Assembly (NCBI GenBank): GCA_964636125.1
Contig: CAZWPX010000021.1
Span: forward strand, 14,109 to 78,108
Direction: 5' to 3'
DNA: 64,000 nt
Source of the DNA: CAJINA01 sp964636125
GTDB taxonomy: Bacteria > Desulfobacterota > Desulfobacteria > Desulfobacterales > CAJINA01
Shown: positions 8,612 through 18,162 of the stretch, one piece after another
Numbering within the stretch: the stretch's first letter is position 1
Layout: every line of letters starts with the position of its first letter
Position numbers and translations under genes: made by a program
The notes under the pieces: model-generated
Told to the model about the DNA's origin: nothing
Databases searched by the model: none
Seen by the model: the letters and a program-made list of their open reading frames with translations, nothing else

Positions 8612-8766
8612 ACAAGGACGAAAAAGGGACTAAAAAAGGCCTATTTAAAATGGTACCTCTTGTCGGCGAGCCTTCATATTGGGGTGGCAATACCCCTCAA
8701 TTTTTGTGTGAGAATCTGTGTGAGAAAAACTTTTCAAAATGTGCTAAACAGTGGGAAATCAGCTAA
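8612..8766 (+). other. Short ORF with a KKGLxKxVP segment, repeated at 34.6 kb
   Basis: An open frame reads YKDEKGTKKGLFKMVPLVGE and stops at 8764-8766. The only ATG in frame is at 8650, and there is no ribosome-binding site. The 45 bp from 8612 match 34616-34660 at 37 positions by eye, in the same reading frame. Whether it is translated is unknown. The stretch 8315-8611 otherwise holds only the inverted repeat at 8424. Confidence 0.25.
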
Positions 8767-8791
8767 AATTCGAAATTTATATCTACAATAA

Positions 8792-9468
8792 TTACAGAAA
8801 TATATAGAATTTTGGGAGGTTAGGAAACTCGGTGGTACTATCTGAAAATCCCCGTGTCGGCAGTTCGATTCTGTCCCTCGGCACCATGAAAGGCAAAAGA
8901 AAACAAGGGTTGCGATTTAGGTCGCCGCCTCTTGTTTCGTTTCTGCTACCACTTGTTGAAAAAATGGTCTTTTCCAGCCTGCAGGCCGCCTTCTGATTTA
9001 CCGGATTTATCAGGTGAGCATACACATTCAAAGTGACCACTGGACTTGCATGACCCAATTGAGATTGAATGTATTTAATATTCTCACCCTGTTCGATCAA
9101 TAGCGATGCGTAGGTGTGCCTCAAATCGTGAAAACGGATGTATGGCAATTTAGCTTTTTTCAGGGCAGGGTAAAAGTGCCTTTGAATCATATTGCCATGA
9201 TCCAACGGCCCCCCGGATTTGTTCGGAAAAATTAAATCAAGTTCACTTGGCGGGCAGGCAAGGTGCCACTTTTTATGGCTGCCATCATTGCAGGCCCTAT
9301 ATCAATTTTGCGGTTAGATGTTTTTGACTTCGGCCTGTACCATGCGCCTTCGTTAAAGGTGCGTTTGATGTGAATCTGGTTGTTAAACCAATCAACATCT
9401 GTCCATTTAAGGCCGAATAATTCTCCCTGTCGGGCACCGCTGAAAATCGCCAACATTAAAAAGAAAAC
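8792..9468 (-). pseudogene. int: Tyrosine recombinase (phage integrase), truncated and frameshifted
   Basis: The catalytic domain is recognisable in two frames. The box I region SGARQGELFGLKW (with the catalytic Arg) lies at about 9410-9450, and the box II region HDLRHTYASLLIEQGENI plus LGHASPVVTLNVYAHL, with the catalytic Arg, His and Tyr, lies at about 9020-9150. The frames join at an A-run near 9270; adding one base there restores KKWHLACPPSELDLIFPNKS. The N-terminal arm-binding and core-binding domains are absent; upstream of 9468 the sequence is unrelated. The 3' end of the open frame runs across the tRNA-Phe core. This is a dead integrase of an element that used this site. Confidence 0.85.
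8842..8886 (+). other. Orphan tRNA-Phe 3' half (attachment core)
   Basis: The sequence from the anticodon loop (CTGAAAA, anticodon GAA) through TCCCC, the T-arm with TTCGATT, the acceptor strand CCTCGGC, discriminator A and CCA matches a bacterial tRNA-Phe. Bases upstream do not give the matching anticodon-stem strand (GGGGA) or the 5' half, so it is not a functional tRNA. A 45-bp tRNA 3' end beside an integrase is the usual duplicated attachment core of integrative elements. By orientation, the element side lies to the left of the core. Confidence 0.75.
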
Positions 9469-9700
9469 AGGAATTGGAGGTGCAGATGGATCAAATCCAA
9501 ATAGCGTTCCTGTTTCTGGGTTGCATTTTCAGATTCACTCCAGTAGCATAACAATTGTCGAGCAAGGAAATCGGGATTCTCATTCTCATTATACCTCTGC
9601 CGAAGCTTCACCCCACCGGACCGCACCCTGTTTTCGGAAAATTACTCCTCCTCTGAAACCGGGAATCCCTGAAATTGACATCTTAATTAAAGGTGAAATC
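9469..9700. other. Junction between the truncated integrase and the protease gene
   Basis: Integrase similarity stops at about 9468. No gene is supported here. The protease reading frame stays open back to 9380 by chance, but the ribosome-binding site and signal peptide place its start at 9701. Confidence 0.5.
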
Positions 9701-12700
9701 ATGAGAGTTCAACGATTCTCAGGCCTTTTTACCCTCGTTTGGATCTTGTTTCTCCTGATCCTGACTTTTCCTCTCCATGCCCGATCGACCCCGAAGTGGC
9801 GGCTGGCGCAGTTGCCTTCCGGTGGTGTCCCCCCGGACCTGACGGCCATCTCCGGTGCCCGGGTCCAATCGATGTCTTCCAAGCTCGGGCCGAGACTTCG
9901 GCGGCTCATCATGCAAAAAAAAGTCGTACGCCATAGTTTAGGTCATTTACCGGCCGCATCGCCATCCCCATCGTCAGATTCCGAAAACATCCGGGTCGTA
10001 TTCGAGATGCACTCGGTCACCGATCAGGACGTGGCCCGCATCACCTCGAATGGAGGACGGATCATCAGAAAACTCGACAGGCGCATCGCCGTTTCCCTGC
10101 CCGAAGACCGGATCATGTCCGTTGCCGAATCCCTTGACAATGCCACATCGGTCCGCTTGCCTTTCCGGTTCTTTCCCACGGAGGTACCCGGCGAAGGCGT
10201 CAACCTTACCGGGGCCAATGCCTTTCACCGGCAGGGTATGACCGGGCGTGGCGCCAAGGTGGCCGTCATCGACGTCGGGTTCAAGGGCCTGACCGAGGCC
10301 CGGGCCAGCGGGGACCTCCCCAACGACGTCCACACCATGGATTTTACCGGTAATGGACTGGAGACCCAGTACCTGCATGGGACGGCCTGCGCGGAGATCG
10401 TCCACGACATGGCCCCCTATGCCGAACTGCATCTTCTCAAAGTTTCCGATGAAATCGATGTCCAGGGTGCGTTCGACTACTGCCTTGCCAACCAGATTCG
10501 AATTATCAGCCTCTCGATCGGCATCGTGGGCAGCGGGCCGGGAGACGGCACCGGCCCGCTGGCGGACATGGCCGACCAGGCCCGGGCCAGCGGGGCACTG
10601 ATCGTGGCGGCGGCAGGAAATTTCGGCAGCCAGGCCGACACCACCGTGGTGGACGGCCAGCCTATCACGATTACCCTCGGTTCCCACTGGGAAGGAACCT
10701 TTACCGACAACAACGCAGACGGCTTTCACGAATTTTCGGGCATTGACTACAACGTGATCGGAACCGTGGCGGGTTTTGACGACGACGGGAACCCTGAAAC
10801 CAACGAGCTGACCATCATTCTCCGCTGGAACGACTGGCCCCTGGGCACCACCGATTACGATCTGTTCCTGTTCGACTTCAATACCGGAGAGCTGGTGACC
10901 GGTTCGACCGTGGTCCAGGACGGAACCCAGCCGCCATTGGAGGTTATATCCTTCGACGTGCCTGACAGCCAGACCGAAGCGCGTTTCTACAGCGTGGTTG
11001 TGCAAAAGCCCGATGGTGAACCGGCCGGTGTGGAGATGGAAATCTACCTTGGCAACTACTGCCTTTTCGCACCCTGGATGGAGCATCCCTCTCCCATCAT
11101 CACCACCACCAGCAACATCGCGGAACCCGCCGATGCCGAAAGTGTGCTGGCCGTGGGTGCCATCAATTTCTCCGATTGGGAAACAGGGCCCCAGGAAAGC
11201 TTCAGTTCACAGGGGCCAACCAATGCCTGGGCCGGCAGTGCGGCCAGATTCAAACCGGACATCATGGGGCCGGACGGTGTGAATACCTCCACTTACTCAA
11301 CCGAGGGGTTTGCCGGAACGTCGGCCGCTGCCCCGCACGTTGCCGGGGCGGCAGCCCTTCTGGCGGGTGCCTATCCTTTTCTGGGCCCCGATGATCTTGA
11401 AGACCGGCTTGTGAAGTCGGCCATCGATATGGGATCCAATGGAAGAGACAATATTTACGGCCATGGCCGCCTGAGCGTCGACATTCAGTTTGCCGACTGG
11501 CTTCCCGGCACCGATAGCGCCGCGTTGAAAGCCATTTTGGGAGATGACCTGCGCGACCGGATTTATTATGGTGATGCAGCAAACGACGAACTGGTCATCA
11601 TCGATTCCGTTAGCGGTCGGGTGGCCCGCCGCCTGCCGATGAACAGCCGTTTCGATGAACTGGCCATCAGCAAGGACGGTTCCATTCTCGCGGTGGCCGG
11701 GGGCGATCTTGTCGTCATGGACCTGGATTCACTGATTCCCAGGAAAATGGATACAAACCTCGATACCCAATCGGTCGCCTTCGATCACCGGGGGCAGCTT
11801 TTCATTTCCACTACCGAAGGGTTCGATGACATCTATCATTACGATCCGGACACTGAATCCATCATCACCAGCTTTGGCCTCAGCCATGATTTGTCCACCA
11901 GCTGGTCGCCGGACATTCTTCAGACCGATTCCCAGGGCACTATCCTGCTGGCGGCTATAGATTCGGGGGCTCTGTTCAAATTCGATGTCAGTGGTGCTAC
12001 GCCGGTATTCATGGCGGAGGACAGCGGCGGCATTGGCATGATCTGGCAACTCCTCGTGGCGCCTGGGGGAGATGAAATTTACAGCGGAACCAAGATTCTA
12101 AGCGCGGCTGACCTGTCTGTAGTGGATTCGTTCCTCCTGCCGAGTGATTCCGTGGTCGGGTACAATTTTCGGGGCATGGACACGGACCTTGCCGGAAGCT
12201 TGGTTTACATCTCTGCAGATGGAAATTATGGCGATGCTGTTTTCCAATTCGACGCTGCCCAGAGAACCCTGCTAAAGTCCTACGATATTGCCGGCAACCA
12301 CTCTACTGACAGTCCGGCCTCCCGGGGTATGGTGACCGATCGCTTCGACAAAAGTGCATTTGTCGTCATAAGGAAATCCATCAATGGATATGCAGTTCAA
12401 CTGGTGGCCCTGGAGTCTTTATTTTCCGTGAGGGTGCCGGCGGTTTTTCTCGAAAGCGACGGAACGGCGACCGGCAAGGGAACGGTGCACCTGAGTGAAG
12501 CCCGGTCAGAAAATTTCGCAGTGACATTGGTTTCAGAGCAGCCGGAAATTCTCTCGGTGCCGTCCACGGTAACGGTTCCGGCCGGGCAGACGATGGTCGA
12601 ATTCGATGTCACCCTGACCGACAACGCCCTGCCCAGCGGTTCCAGGGAAGTGACCATCACCGCCGAGGCCGCCGGCCTGCCGACCCGGCTGGCAGCTGCC

Positions 12701-14956
12701 GTGGTTCACGACGATGAGGCGACCGTCATCAGCCTGTCACTTCCCACTTCAGTGTCGGAAGATGATGGCGTGGTCACCGGGATGGCCACCGTGTCGATCG
12801 ATTCTCCGGCCGGGATGGATGTCGATGTCCACCTGTCCGTGAAGCCTGTCGGCGAGGTTTTCGTTCCGGCGATTGTTACGATCCATTCAGGTGAAAGCAG
12901 TGCGGAGATAGACATTCACGTGGTCGATGACGAGTTCTTCGACGGCGCCCGCGAAGTCCGTATTGACGCCCGGGTGGAAGGCTGGACGCCGGCCAGCGCC
13001 ACGATGGTCGTGGAAGACAACGAGTTGAGTGATCTGACTATCACCCTTCCCGGGTTGGTTTTCGAGGGGAGCGGGGTTCTCTCAGATTCGGGGAACGTAT
13101 CCGTACCCGGCATCCTGCTGTCCGATCTGGTTGTCAACCTCTCCATGACCGGGTTTCGCGAAATCACCCTGCCCGACACCGTGACCATCCCGGCCGGCAG
13201 CGGTTCGGCTACCTTTGACATTACGGTCACCGACGACTGGATAGTGGACGGGGACCAGACGATTACCATCGCCGCCTCCGCCGATGGCTGGGCATCGGCC
13301 CAAGGGCCCGTCACGGTCGTTGACACCCTGCGATTTCGACCGGAATTCCGGACCCACGATGATGCCGCTTCCAATCAGCAACGTCCGGCAGCAGCCGGTC
13401 TGGCCGGCGGCGGGTTTATCGTTGCCTGGCAAACTGATGATATTCTGGCACGGCGCTTCGACAACCGGGGAGAACCCCAGGAAAACGAGATAATGGTCAA
13501 TTCATATACCACCGGAATTCAGACCCAGCCTGCAGCGGCCGGTCTGGCCGGAGGGGAATACGTGGTTGTCTGGCAATCCCGCTACCAGGATGGAAGCGGG
13601 GAAGGGATATATGCCCGTTTGTTCAATGGTACCAGCAACGTGTTGACCGATGAGTTGCCGGTCAACACCACCACGGATAATAACCAGGCTTACCCGGCGG
13701 TGGCCGATCTGGCTGACGGCGGCTTCGTGATCGCATGGCAGTCTTACCAACAGGACGGCAGCGGGGAAGGTATTTATGCCCGGATATTCGACGCTTCCGG
13801 GAATCCTTTGACCGATGAACTGCCGGTCAACATCCAGACCGACTTGAATCAGTCACACCCGTCGGTGGCCGGTCTGGCCGGCGGCGGGTTTGTCGTATCG
13901 TGGGATTCCTACATCGATGCCGAACACCAGAACGACATTTTATGCCGGGTGTTCGATGCCGGCGGAAATCCGCTGACCGATGAACTGCCGGTCAACACGT
14001 ATGCCGAGTCAAGCCAGAGCAATCCGTCATCGGCCGCGTTGGCCAACGGCCATTTCGTCATCACCTGGCAATCCTATCTCCAGGACGGGTTCGGAGACGG
14101 TGTGTTTGCCCGAACTTTCGATGCTGCCGGAAACCCGTTGACCGGCGAACTGCCGGTCAACAGCATCACCGCTGGCAGCCAATATTATCCGGCAGCGGCC
14201 GGCCTGGAAAATGGCAGATTCAGCATTGCCTGGTACAGTTACATGTCGGGGGCATATCTCAATGGGATCTTTACCCGCATCTTCAGTTCGAACGGGAACC
14301 CTGAAACCGATGAATTCCAAGTCAATGCCGGAAGCCTCGGCAGCCTGCCCGAACCAGGCATCGCCGGTCTGGACATGGGAGAATTCGTTATCGTTTGGGA
14401 AAAATATCAGTCGGGTACATACGACGACGTTTTTGGCCAGATCCTCACCCAGGACACCGATGTGGATGATGACGGCATTCCCGGCGTCCAGGAGGATCTT
14501 GACCACAGCGGCACGGTCGAAACGGGAGAGACCCATCCTTGGATGGGCGACACCGACGGTGACGGTATACAGGACGGTACGGAAAAGGGCCTGACGCTTG
14601 CCGATGTCGGTCCGGACACGGATCTTTCCGTATTCATCCCCGATGCGGATCCGACGACCCTGCTCGACCCTGGCGATCCGGACACGGACCACGACGGGAT
14701 TGCCGATGGCGCGGAGGATACCGATGCCAATGGCCGCTTCGATCCCGGAGAGACCGATCCGCTCTTTATGGCCGGCGACTTGGATGACAGCGGTGCAGCC
14801 GATCTTGCCGATGCCATCCAGCTTTTCCAGATGGCTGCCGGCCTGCCGACGGATCCCGGCGCCTTCCACCCCGGCGCCGACATGGACGGCGACAATGTTT
14901 TCAGCCTGGGCGAAGCGGTTTTCATTTTACAGCGGCTGTCCGGCCTCCGCCCCTGA
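9701..14956 (+). CDS. Giant secreted subtilisin-like (S8) protease with Calx-beta and dockerin-like domains
   Basis: 1751 aa from ATG 9701, chosen for AAAGGTGA upstream and an immediate signal peptide (MRVQRFSGLFTLVWILFLLI). The peptidase S8 domain at about 180-580 has Asp191 (VAVIDVGF), His226 (HGTACAEIVHD), the oxyanion region AAAGNFGS and Ser541 (GTSAAAPHVAGAAALL), so the triad is complete. Then come a propeller-like region (about 620-900), three Calx-beta-like repeats (about 905-1210), and about seven repeats of roughly 55 aa (LAGGGFVVAWQSY...GEGIYARIFD...NPLTDELPVN). The C-terminus has calcium loops (DTDGDGIQDG) and a paired EF-hand/dockerin-like module (GDLDDSGAADLADAIQLFQM). It lies next to an S41 protease. 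Substrate unknown; a role in extracellular protein breakdown is inferred. Confidence 0.93.
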   Translation: MRVQRFSGLFTLVWILFLLILTFPLHARSTPKWRLAQLPSGGVPPDLTAISGARVQSMSSKLGPRLRRLIMQKKVVRHSLGHLPAASPSPSSDSENIRVVFEMHSVTDQDVARITSNGGRIIRKLDRRIAVSLPEDRIMSVAESLDNATSVRLPFRFFPTEVPGEGVNLTGANAFHRQGMTGRGAKVAVIDVGFKGLTEARASGDLPNDVHTMDFTGNGLETQYLHGTACAEIVHDMAPYAELHLLKVSDEIDVQGAFDYCLANQIRIISLSIGIVGSGPGDGTGPLADMADQARASGALIVAAAGNFGSQADTTVVDGQPITITLGSHWEGTFTDNNADGFHEFSGIDYNVIGTVAGFDDDGNPETNELTIILRWNDWPLGTTDYDLFLFDFNTGELVTGSTVVQDGTQPPLEVISFDVPDSQTEARFYSVVVQKPDGEPAGVEMEIYLGNYCLFAPWMEHPSPIITTTSNIAEPADAESVLAVGAINFSDWETGPQESFSSQGPTNAWAGSAARFKPDIMGPDGVNTSTYSTEGFAGTSAAAPHVAGAAALLAGAYPFLGPDDLEDRLVKSAIDMGSNGRDNIYGHGRLSVDIQFADWLPGTDSAALKAILGDDLRDRIYYGDAANDELVIIDSVSGRVARRLPMNSRFDELAISKDGSILAVAGGDLVVMDLDSLIPRKMDTNLDTQSVAFDHRGQLFISTTEGFDDIYHYDPDTESIITSFGLSHDLSTSWSPDILQTDSQGTILLAAIDSGALFKFDVSGATPVFMAEDSGGIGMIWQLLVAPGGDEIYSGTKILSAADLSVVDSFLLPSDSVVGYNFRGMDTDLAGSLVYISADGNYGDAVFQFDAAQRTLLKSYDIAGNHSTDSPASRGMVTDRFDKSAFVVIRKSINGYAVQLVALESLFSVRVPAVFLESDGTATGKGTVHLSEARSENFAVTLVSEQPEILSVPSTVTVPAGQTMVEFDVTLTDNALPSGSREVTITAEAAGLPTRLAAAVVHDDEATVISLSLPTSVSEDDGVVTGMATVSIDSPAGMDVDVHLSVKPVGEVFVPAIVTIHSGESSAEIDIHVVDDEFFDGAREVRIDARVEGWTPASATMVVEDNELSDLTITLPGLVFEGSGVLSDSGNVSVPGILLSDLVVNLSMTGFREITLPDTVTIPAGSGSATFDITVTDDWIVDGDQTITIAASADGWASAQGPVTVVDTLRFRPEFRTHDDAASNQQRPAAAGLAGGGFIVAWQTDDILARRFDNRGEPQENEIMVNSYTTGIQTQPAAAGLAGGEYVVVWQSRYQDGSGEGIYARLFNGTSNVLTDELPVNTTTDNNQAYPAVADLADGGFVIAWQSYQQDGSGEGIYARIFDASGNPLTDELPVNIQTDLNQSHPSVAGLAGGGFVVSWDSYIDAEHQNDILCRVFDAGGNPLTDELPVNTYAESSQSNPSSAALANGHFVITWQSYLQDGFGDGVFARTFDAAGNPLTGELPVNSITAGSQYYPAAAGLENGRFSIAWYSYMSGAYLNGIFTRIFSSNGNPETDEFQVNAGSLGSLPEPGIAGLDMGEFVIVWEKYQSGTYDDVFGQILTQDTDVDDDGIPGVQEDLDHSGTVETGETHPWMGDTDGDGIQDGTEKGLTLADVGPDTDLSVFIPDADPTTLLDPGDPDTDHDGIADGAEDTDANGRFDPGETDPLFMAGDLDDSGAADLADAIQLFQMAAGLPTDPGAFHPGADMDGDNVFSLGEAVFILQRLSGLRP

Positions 14957-15251
14957 TCCGGATGCCGGCTGCCGCCAATAATGGTGGTCCTGAAAAAAGC
15001 CCCTCAGGAACTACTGCTGAGAAATATGACGGACAAATGGCGGCATACCGGATTCAACGTGTTTGCCGGTCCGCGCATTTTGCCCGAAACGAAAATTCAA
15101 TGGCCGGAAAATTTTCGGAGAGTTCTATGACCGCGGGATAATTGATAAAGCTGCCGCGAAGCGGTTTCGTGCATCTTGCCAAATAAGCAATATATCATTT
15201 TATTTCCACAGGTTGCGATATATAGCAGAAAACGTAACAGGGCTAATTAAT
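14957..15251. other. Intergenic region between the two proteases
   Basis: No separate gene or strong terminator is seen. The downstream frame stays open back to 15063, but this part lacks a ribosome-binding site and looks non-coding. Confidence 0.4.
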
Positions 15252-17516
15252 GTGAAATCGTATGGAAAACTGGTTATTTTTATTTTTAGGCGGTGTTTTT
15301 TACTCCTGGCCCTATCCGGGATACTGTTGCTTCCAGTGATTTCTTTCGCAATAATTGTGGGCGATATCAATAACAATCACCACATCGAACTCGATGATGC
15401 AATACTAGTCCTTCAAGCTATTTCAGATATAATTCCCCCAGGCACAACGATGCATTCAGAAGCTACTGTAAACATCGATAATCGCATCGGCATGGAAGAC
15501 GCTATTTTTGTGCTTCAAATTTTGGCTGACATACGACAACATCCCGATACTGACGATGATACGGACGGTTACACTGAGAACCAAGGCGATTGTGATGACA
15601 CCAATCAGACTGTTTATCCGGGTGCGACCGAAACCTGTGGGGACGGTATCGATGAGGATTGCAACGGAGAAGATCAGCAGTGCACCCCGAACAATATCTA
15701 TGTGGTCGAGAATTATAATCTCGCCCAGGGTGATTTTATGCCATCAGAAAGTTTTACCATCTCTGGAGGTAGGTTGCGGTTTTCTGGAGATGGAAGTGAT
15801 GATTTCGAACTTGCCTATTGGAATGGAGGTTATAATCCTTCCAATAATTGGTATCCTCAGCCGGGACATTCGAATTATTTTGATAATTTTCATGTTTCTG
15901 TTGATACCAGTTGGGACGAGGGCGAATTAAATTGGTACTATGGACTTGTTGTTTGTTTGAACAAAGGCAGCTCAGGCTATGACGAATGGATCAGTTTTGT
16001 AATTTCAAAAAACGGCTACTACAACATCGGAAAAGTTAAGAATAATGAGTATATTGAAATAGTCGGATGGACACGAAGCTTCTTGCTAAATATCAATGGG
16101 CAAAATAATAAATTGGCGATTCAAAAACAGGCCGATCATTTCAGGTTTTTCATAAACAACTACGAAGTCGGAAATATGGCCATAGAAGGATTCCAGGGTG
16201 GGGCCATAGGCCTTCAAATCAGTGAGCATGTAGACGCAAGTTTTGATGACTACACGGTAAACGATGCATATCAGGGGCAAATAGCGATTCCCTCGGAAGG
16301 ATATATCCAGGAAAGAAACGAGCTAATCCATAAAACTATGACCACCACCTACCTGTGGTATGATCAGGTGCTACAAATTGATTATTGGAGTTATGCATCA
16401 GCAGAAGATCTGGTTAGAGATCTGAGGTACAACAGTCTGGACAAATGGAGTTATATCACAACAAAAGAAACCTACGACAGCCTTTTTAAAGAGGGGCAAT
16501 ATCTTGGTATTGGATTTGGATTAAAACGAGTAAATAACAATGAATGTAATGTATCGTTTGTGTATCGGAATTCGCCTGCCGACAATGCAGGTATAAAAAG
16601 AACCGATACCCTTCTTGAGATTAACGGAAAGACAATTGCTCAAATCGACGAAAACAGTCTCTGGGAAACTGTTTTCGGGGAGGACCTGACAGGCATCGAG
16701 GTCGGTTTGAAAATAAGAACGGCTATAGGTGAAATAAGAGAGTTAACCGTGAGAAAGGCTATGGTAGATATAAACGCTGTTGTTCACAGTGAAATCATCG
16801 AACAAAGCGGTACAAAGGTTGGATATCTGGTATTTAATAAATTTATTACCACCGCCATGAATGAACTGGAGACTGTTTTTTCTGATTTTAAAGGGGAGGG
16901 AATCCAAGAATTAATTATAGACTTACGATACAACCCTGGTGGTAAAATATATATTGCCAATTATCTTGCAAGTATGATCGGGGGGGATTTGGTTGCAAAC
17001 CAGGTCTTTTCAAAATTCACCCACAACGACAGATACCAGGTGTGGGATACTCAATATCATTTTGAGAAACCAGAAGGTGCTCTCAATCTTGATCGGCTTT
17101 TTGTTATCACTACAAATGATTCTTGTTCTGCCAGTGAAATGGTTGTAAACAGCCTGCAACCTTTTATTAATGTTGTGATGATAGGAGATACAACCTGCGG
17201 AAAGCCTGTGGGTATGCATGGATATGACATTTTTGATCTGCACATTAGCCCGATTGAGTTCAAGGGTTTGAATGCCGATGATATAGGAGAATATTACAGC
17301 GGCTTGCAGCCAACGTGCTTTGCAGAAGATGGGTTACAGTATTCATTTGGCGAAAGCGGCGAGGACTCTCTCAAACATGCGCTATATTACATTGATAACG
17401 ATACTTGTATAATTGAGCAGTCAAGTGTCTCTGCACTAAGAATGATAGAGGGAATAAAAGAAAAGATAGAGCCGCCACTCCTGTACGGTTTCAAAAAAGA
17501 GATTGGGGCATTTTAA
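15252..17516 (+). CDS. Secreted S41 (C-terminal processing) protease with N-terminal dockerin-like module
   Basis: The frame opens at 15063. I place the start at GTG 15252, just before a signal peptide (LLLALSGILLLPVISFA), but the ribosome-binding site is weak. After the signal come paired EF-hand/dockerin-like loops (GDINNNHHIELDDAILVLQA and a second), a MopE-type cysteine motif (CDDTNQTVYPGA...CGDGIDEDCNG), a concanavalin-like beta domain, a PDZ domain (GIGFGLKRV...NSPADNAGIK) and an S41 core. Catalytic Ser626 (SCSASE) and Lys651 (CGKPVG) are 25 residues apart, the same spacing as in E. coli Tsp (S430/K455). The dockerin-like module at the N-terminus is unusual for this family. It should act outside the cytoplasm; substrate unknown. 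Confidence 0.85.
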   Translation: MKSYGKLVIFIFRRCFLLLALSGILLLPVISFAIIVGDINNNHHIELDDAILVLQAISDIIPPGTTMHSEATVNIDNRIGMEDAIFVLQILADIRQHPDTDDDTDGYTENQGDCDDTNQTVYPGATETCGDGIDEDCNGEDQQCTPNNIYVVENYNLAQGDFMPSESFTISGGRLRFSGDGSDDFELAYWNGGYNPSNNWYPQPGHSNYFDNFHVSVDTSWDEGELNWYYGLVVCLNKGSSGYDEWISFVISKNGYYNIGKVKNNEYIEIVGWTRSFLLNINGQNNKLAIQKQADHFRFFINNYEVGNMAIEGFQGGAIGLQISEHVDASFDDYTVNDAYQGQIAIPSEGYIQERNELIHKTMTTTYLWYDQVLQIDYWSYASAEDLVRDLRYNSLDKWSYITTKETYDSLFKEGQYLGIGFGLKRVNNNECNVSFVYRNSPADNAGIKRTDTLLEINGKTIAQIDENSLWETVFGEDLTGIEVGLKIRTAIGEIRELTVRKAMVDINAVVHSEIIEQSGTKVGYLVFNKFITTAMNELETVFSDFKGEGIQELIIDLRYNPGGKIYIANYLASMIGGDLVANQVFSKFTHNDRYQVWDTQYHFEKPEGALNLDRLFVITTNDSCSASEMVVNSLQPFINVVMIGDTTCGKPVGMHGYDIFDLHISPIEFKGLNADDIGEYYSGLQPTCFAEDGLQYSFGESGEDSLKHALYYIDNDTCIIEQSSVSALRMIEGIKEKIEPPLLYGFKKEIGAF

Positions 17517-17625
17517 AAAATGGATCACGATTCGTCAGTATCTTAAGAAATAGGATTTAGTTATACAACACCAACGTTGCACTTAAAGAAGCGTAAGCGT
17601 CCAATTAACCCCATCTTCACAGAAT

Positions 17626-18063
17626 TTGAAAGGTAATGCAGCTAAATATAAATCAATTGTGATTGACGCTTTAAAAGAATCTTTACACGCTAATAATAGT
17701 CTAATTACCCCGGTATATTCATATTACGATATTGGTGATGCTTATAGCTTTAATAAACTTGACAACATTATTAGAAAGCCCAAGGAAACATGGATGAAAC
17801 AAAGTTTTTTTTCACGGCCTGAACCAAATGTGGATAAGATAATTAAATTGGGGACACAAATACAAGCTGATGTAGTATTACTTTATTATCTTAGAGTTGG
17901 CGGTTCAACAGACCTCATCAATTCCTACCTGATAGATATCAAATCTCGGAAAGTAATTTTGGCCGAAGAGACAACTGAGGAATTTACAGCAGGTGAAGGA
18001 GCAGCCAAAGTTATAAAAACCACAAACGAGGTGTTCCAACGCTTAAAAAAGAGCGGACAGTAG
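17626..18063 (+). CDS. Hypothetical protein, probable 5'-truncated fragment
   Basis: A 145-aa frame beginning at TTG 17626 with no good ribosome-binding site and no signal peptide. The body (GNAAKYKSIVIDALKESLHA...QADVVLLYYLRV...LIDIKSRKVILAEE) looks like the C-terminal part of a lipoprotein-type periplasmic protein of the kind that sums sub-activities for drug or stress response, but I cannot name the family. The bases just before it carry stops in the same frame, so an N-terminal part, probably with a signal peptide, has been lost or lies in another frame. Composition is AT-rich like its neighbour upstream. Confidence 0.4.
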   Translation: MKGNAAKYKSIVIDALKESLHANNSLITPVYSYYDIGDAYSFNKLDNIIRKPKETWMKQSFFSRPEPNVDKIIKLGTQIQADVVLLYYLRVGGSTDLINSYLIDIKSRKVILAEETTEEFTAGEGAAKVIKTTNEVFQRLKKSGQ

Positions 18064-18162
18064 GACACATCGGCACACAATGTGCTCAGTCCTCCTTTGA
18101 ACCTTTAACTCGGAGGACTTCACAATGCCCCACCAAAATGACAAAGATGGATAGAAGTTTTT

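Noticed and set aside
8821..8886. A full tRNA gene (tRNA-Phe or tRNA-Leu)
   Set aside because: Only the 3' half matches tRNA-Phe; the 5' anticodon strand, D-arm and acceptor strand are missing.
9974..11086. A 370-codon minus-strand frame opposite the subtilisin gene
   Set aside because: It is a high-GC shadow of the protease codons; there is no ribosome-binding site, and the plus strand has a complete S8 triad.
14774..14953. A true cellulosomal dockerin
   Set aside because: No cohesin or scaffoldin is in the window, and the loops fit a broader EF-hand family, so I call it dockerin-like only.
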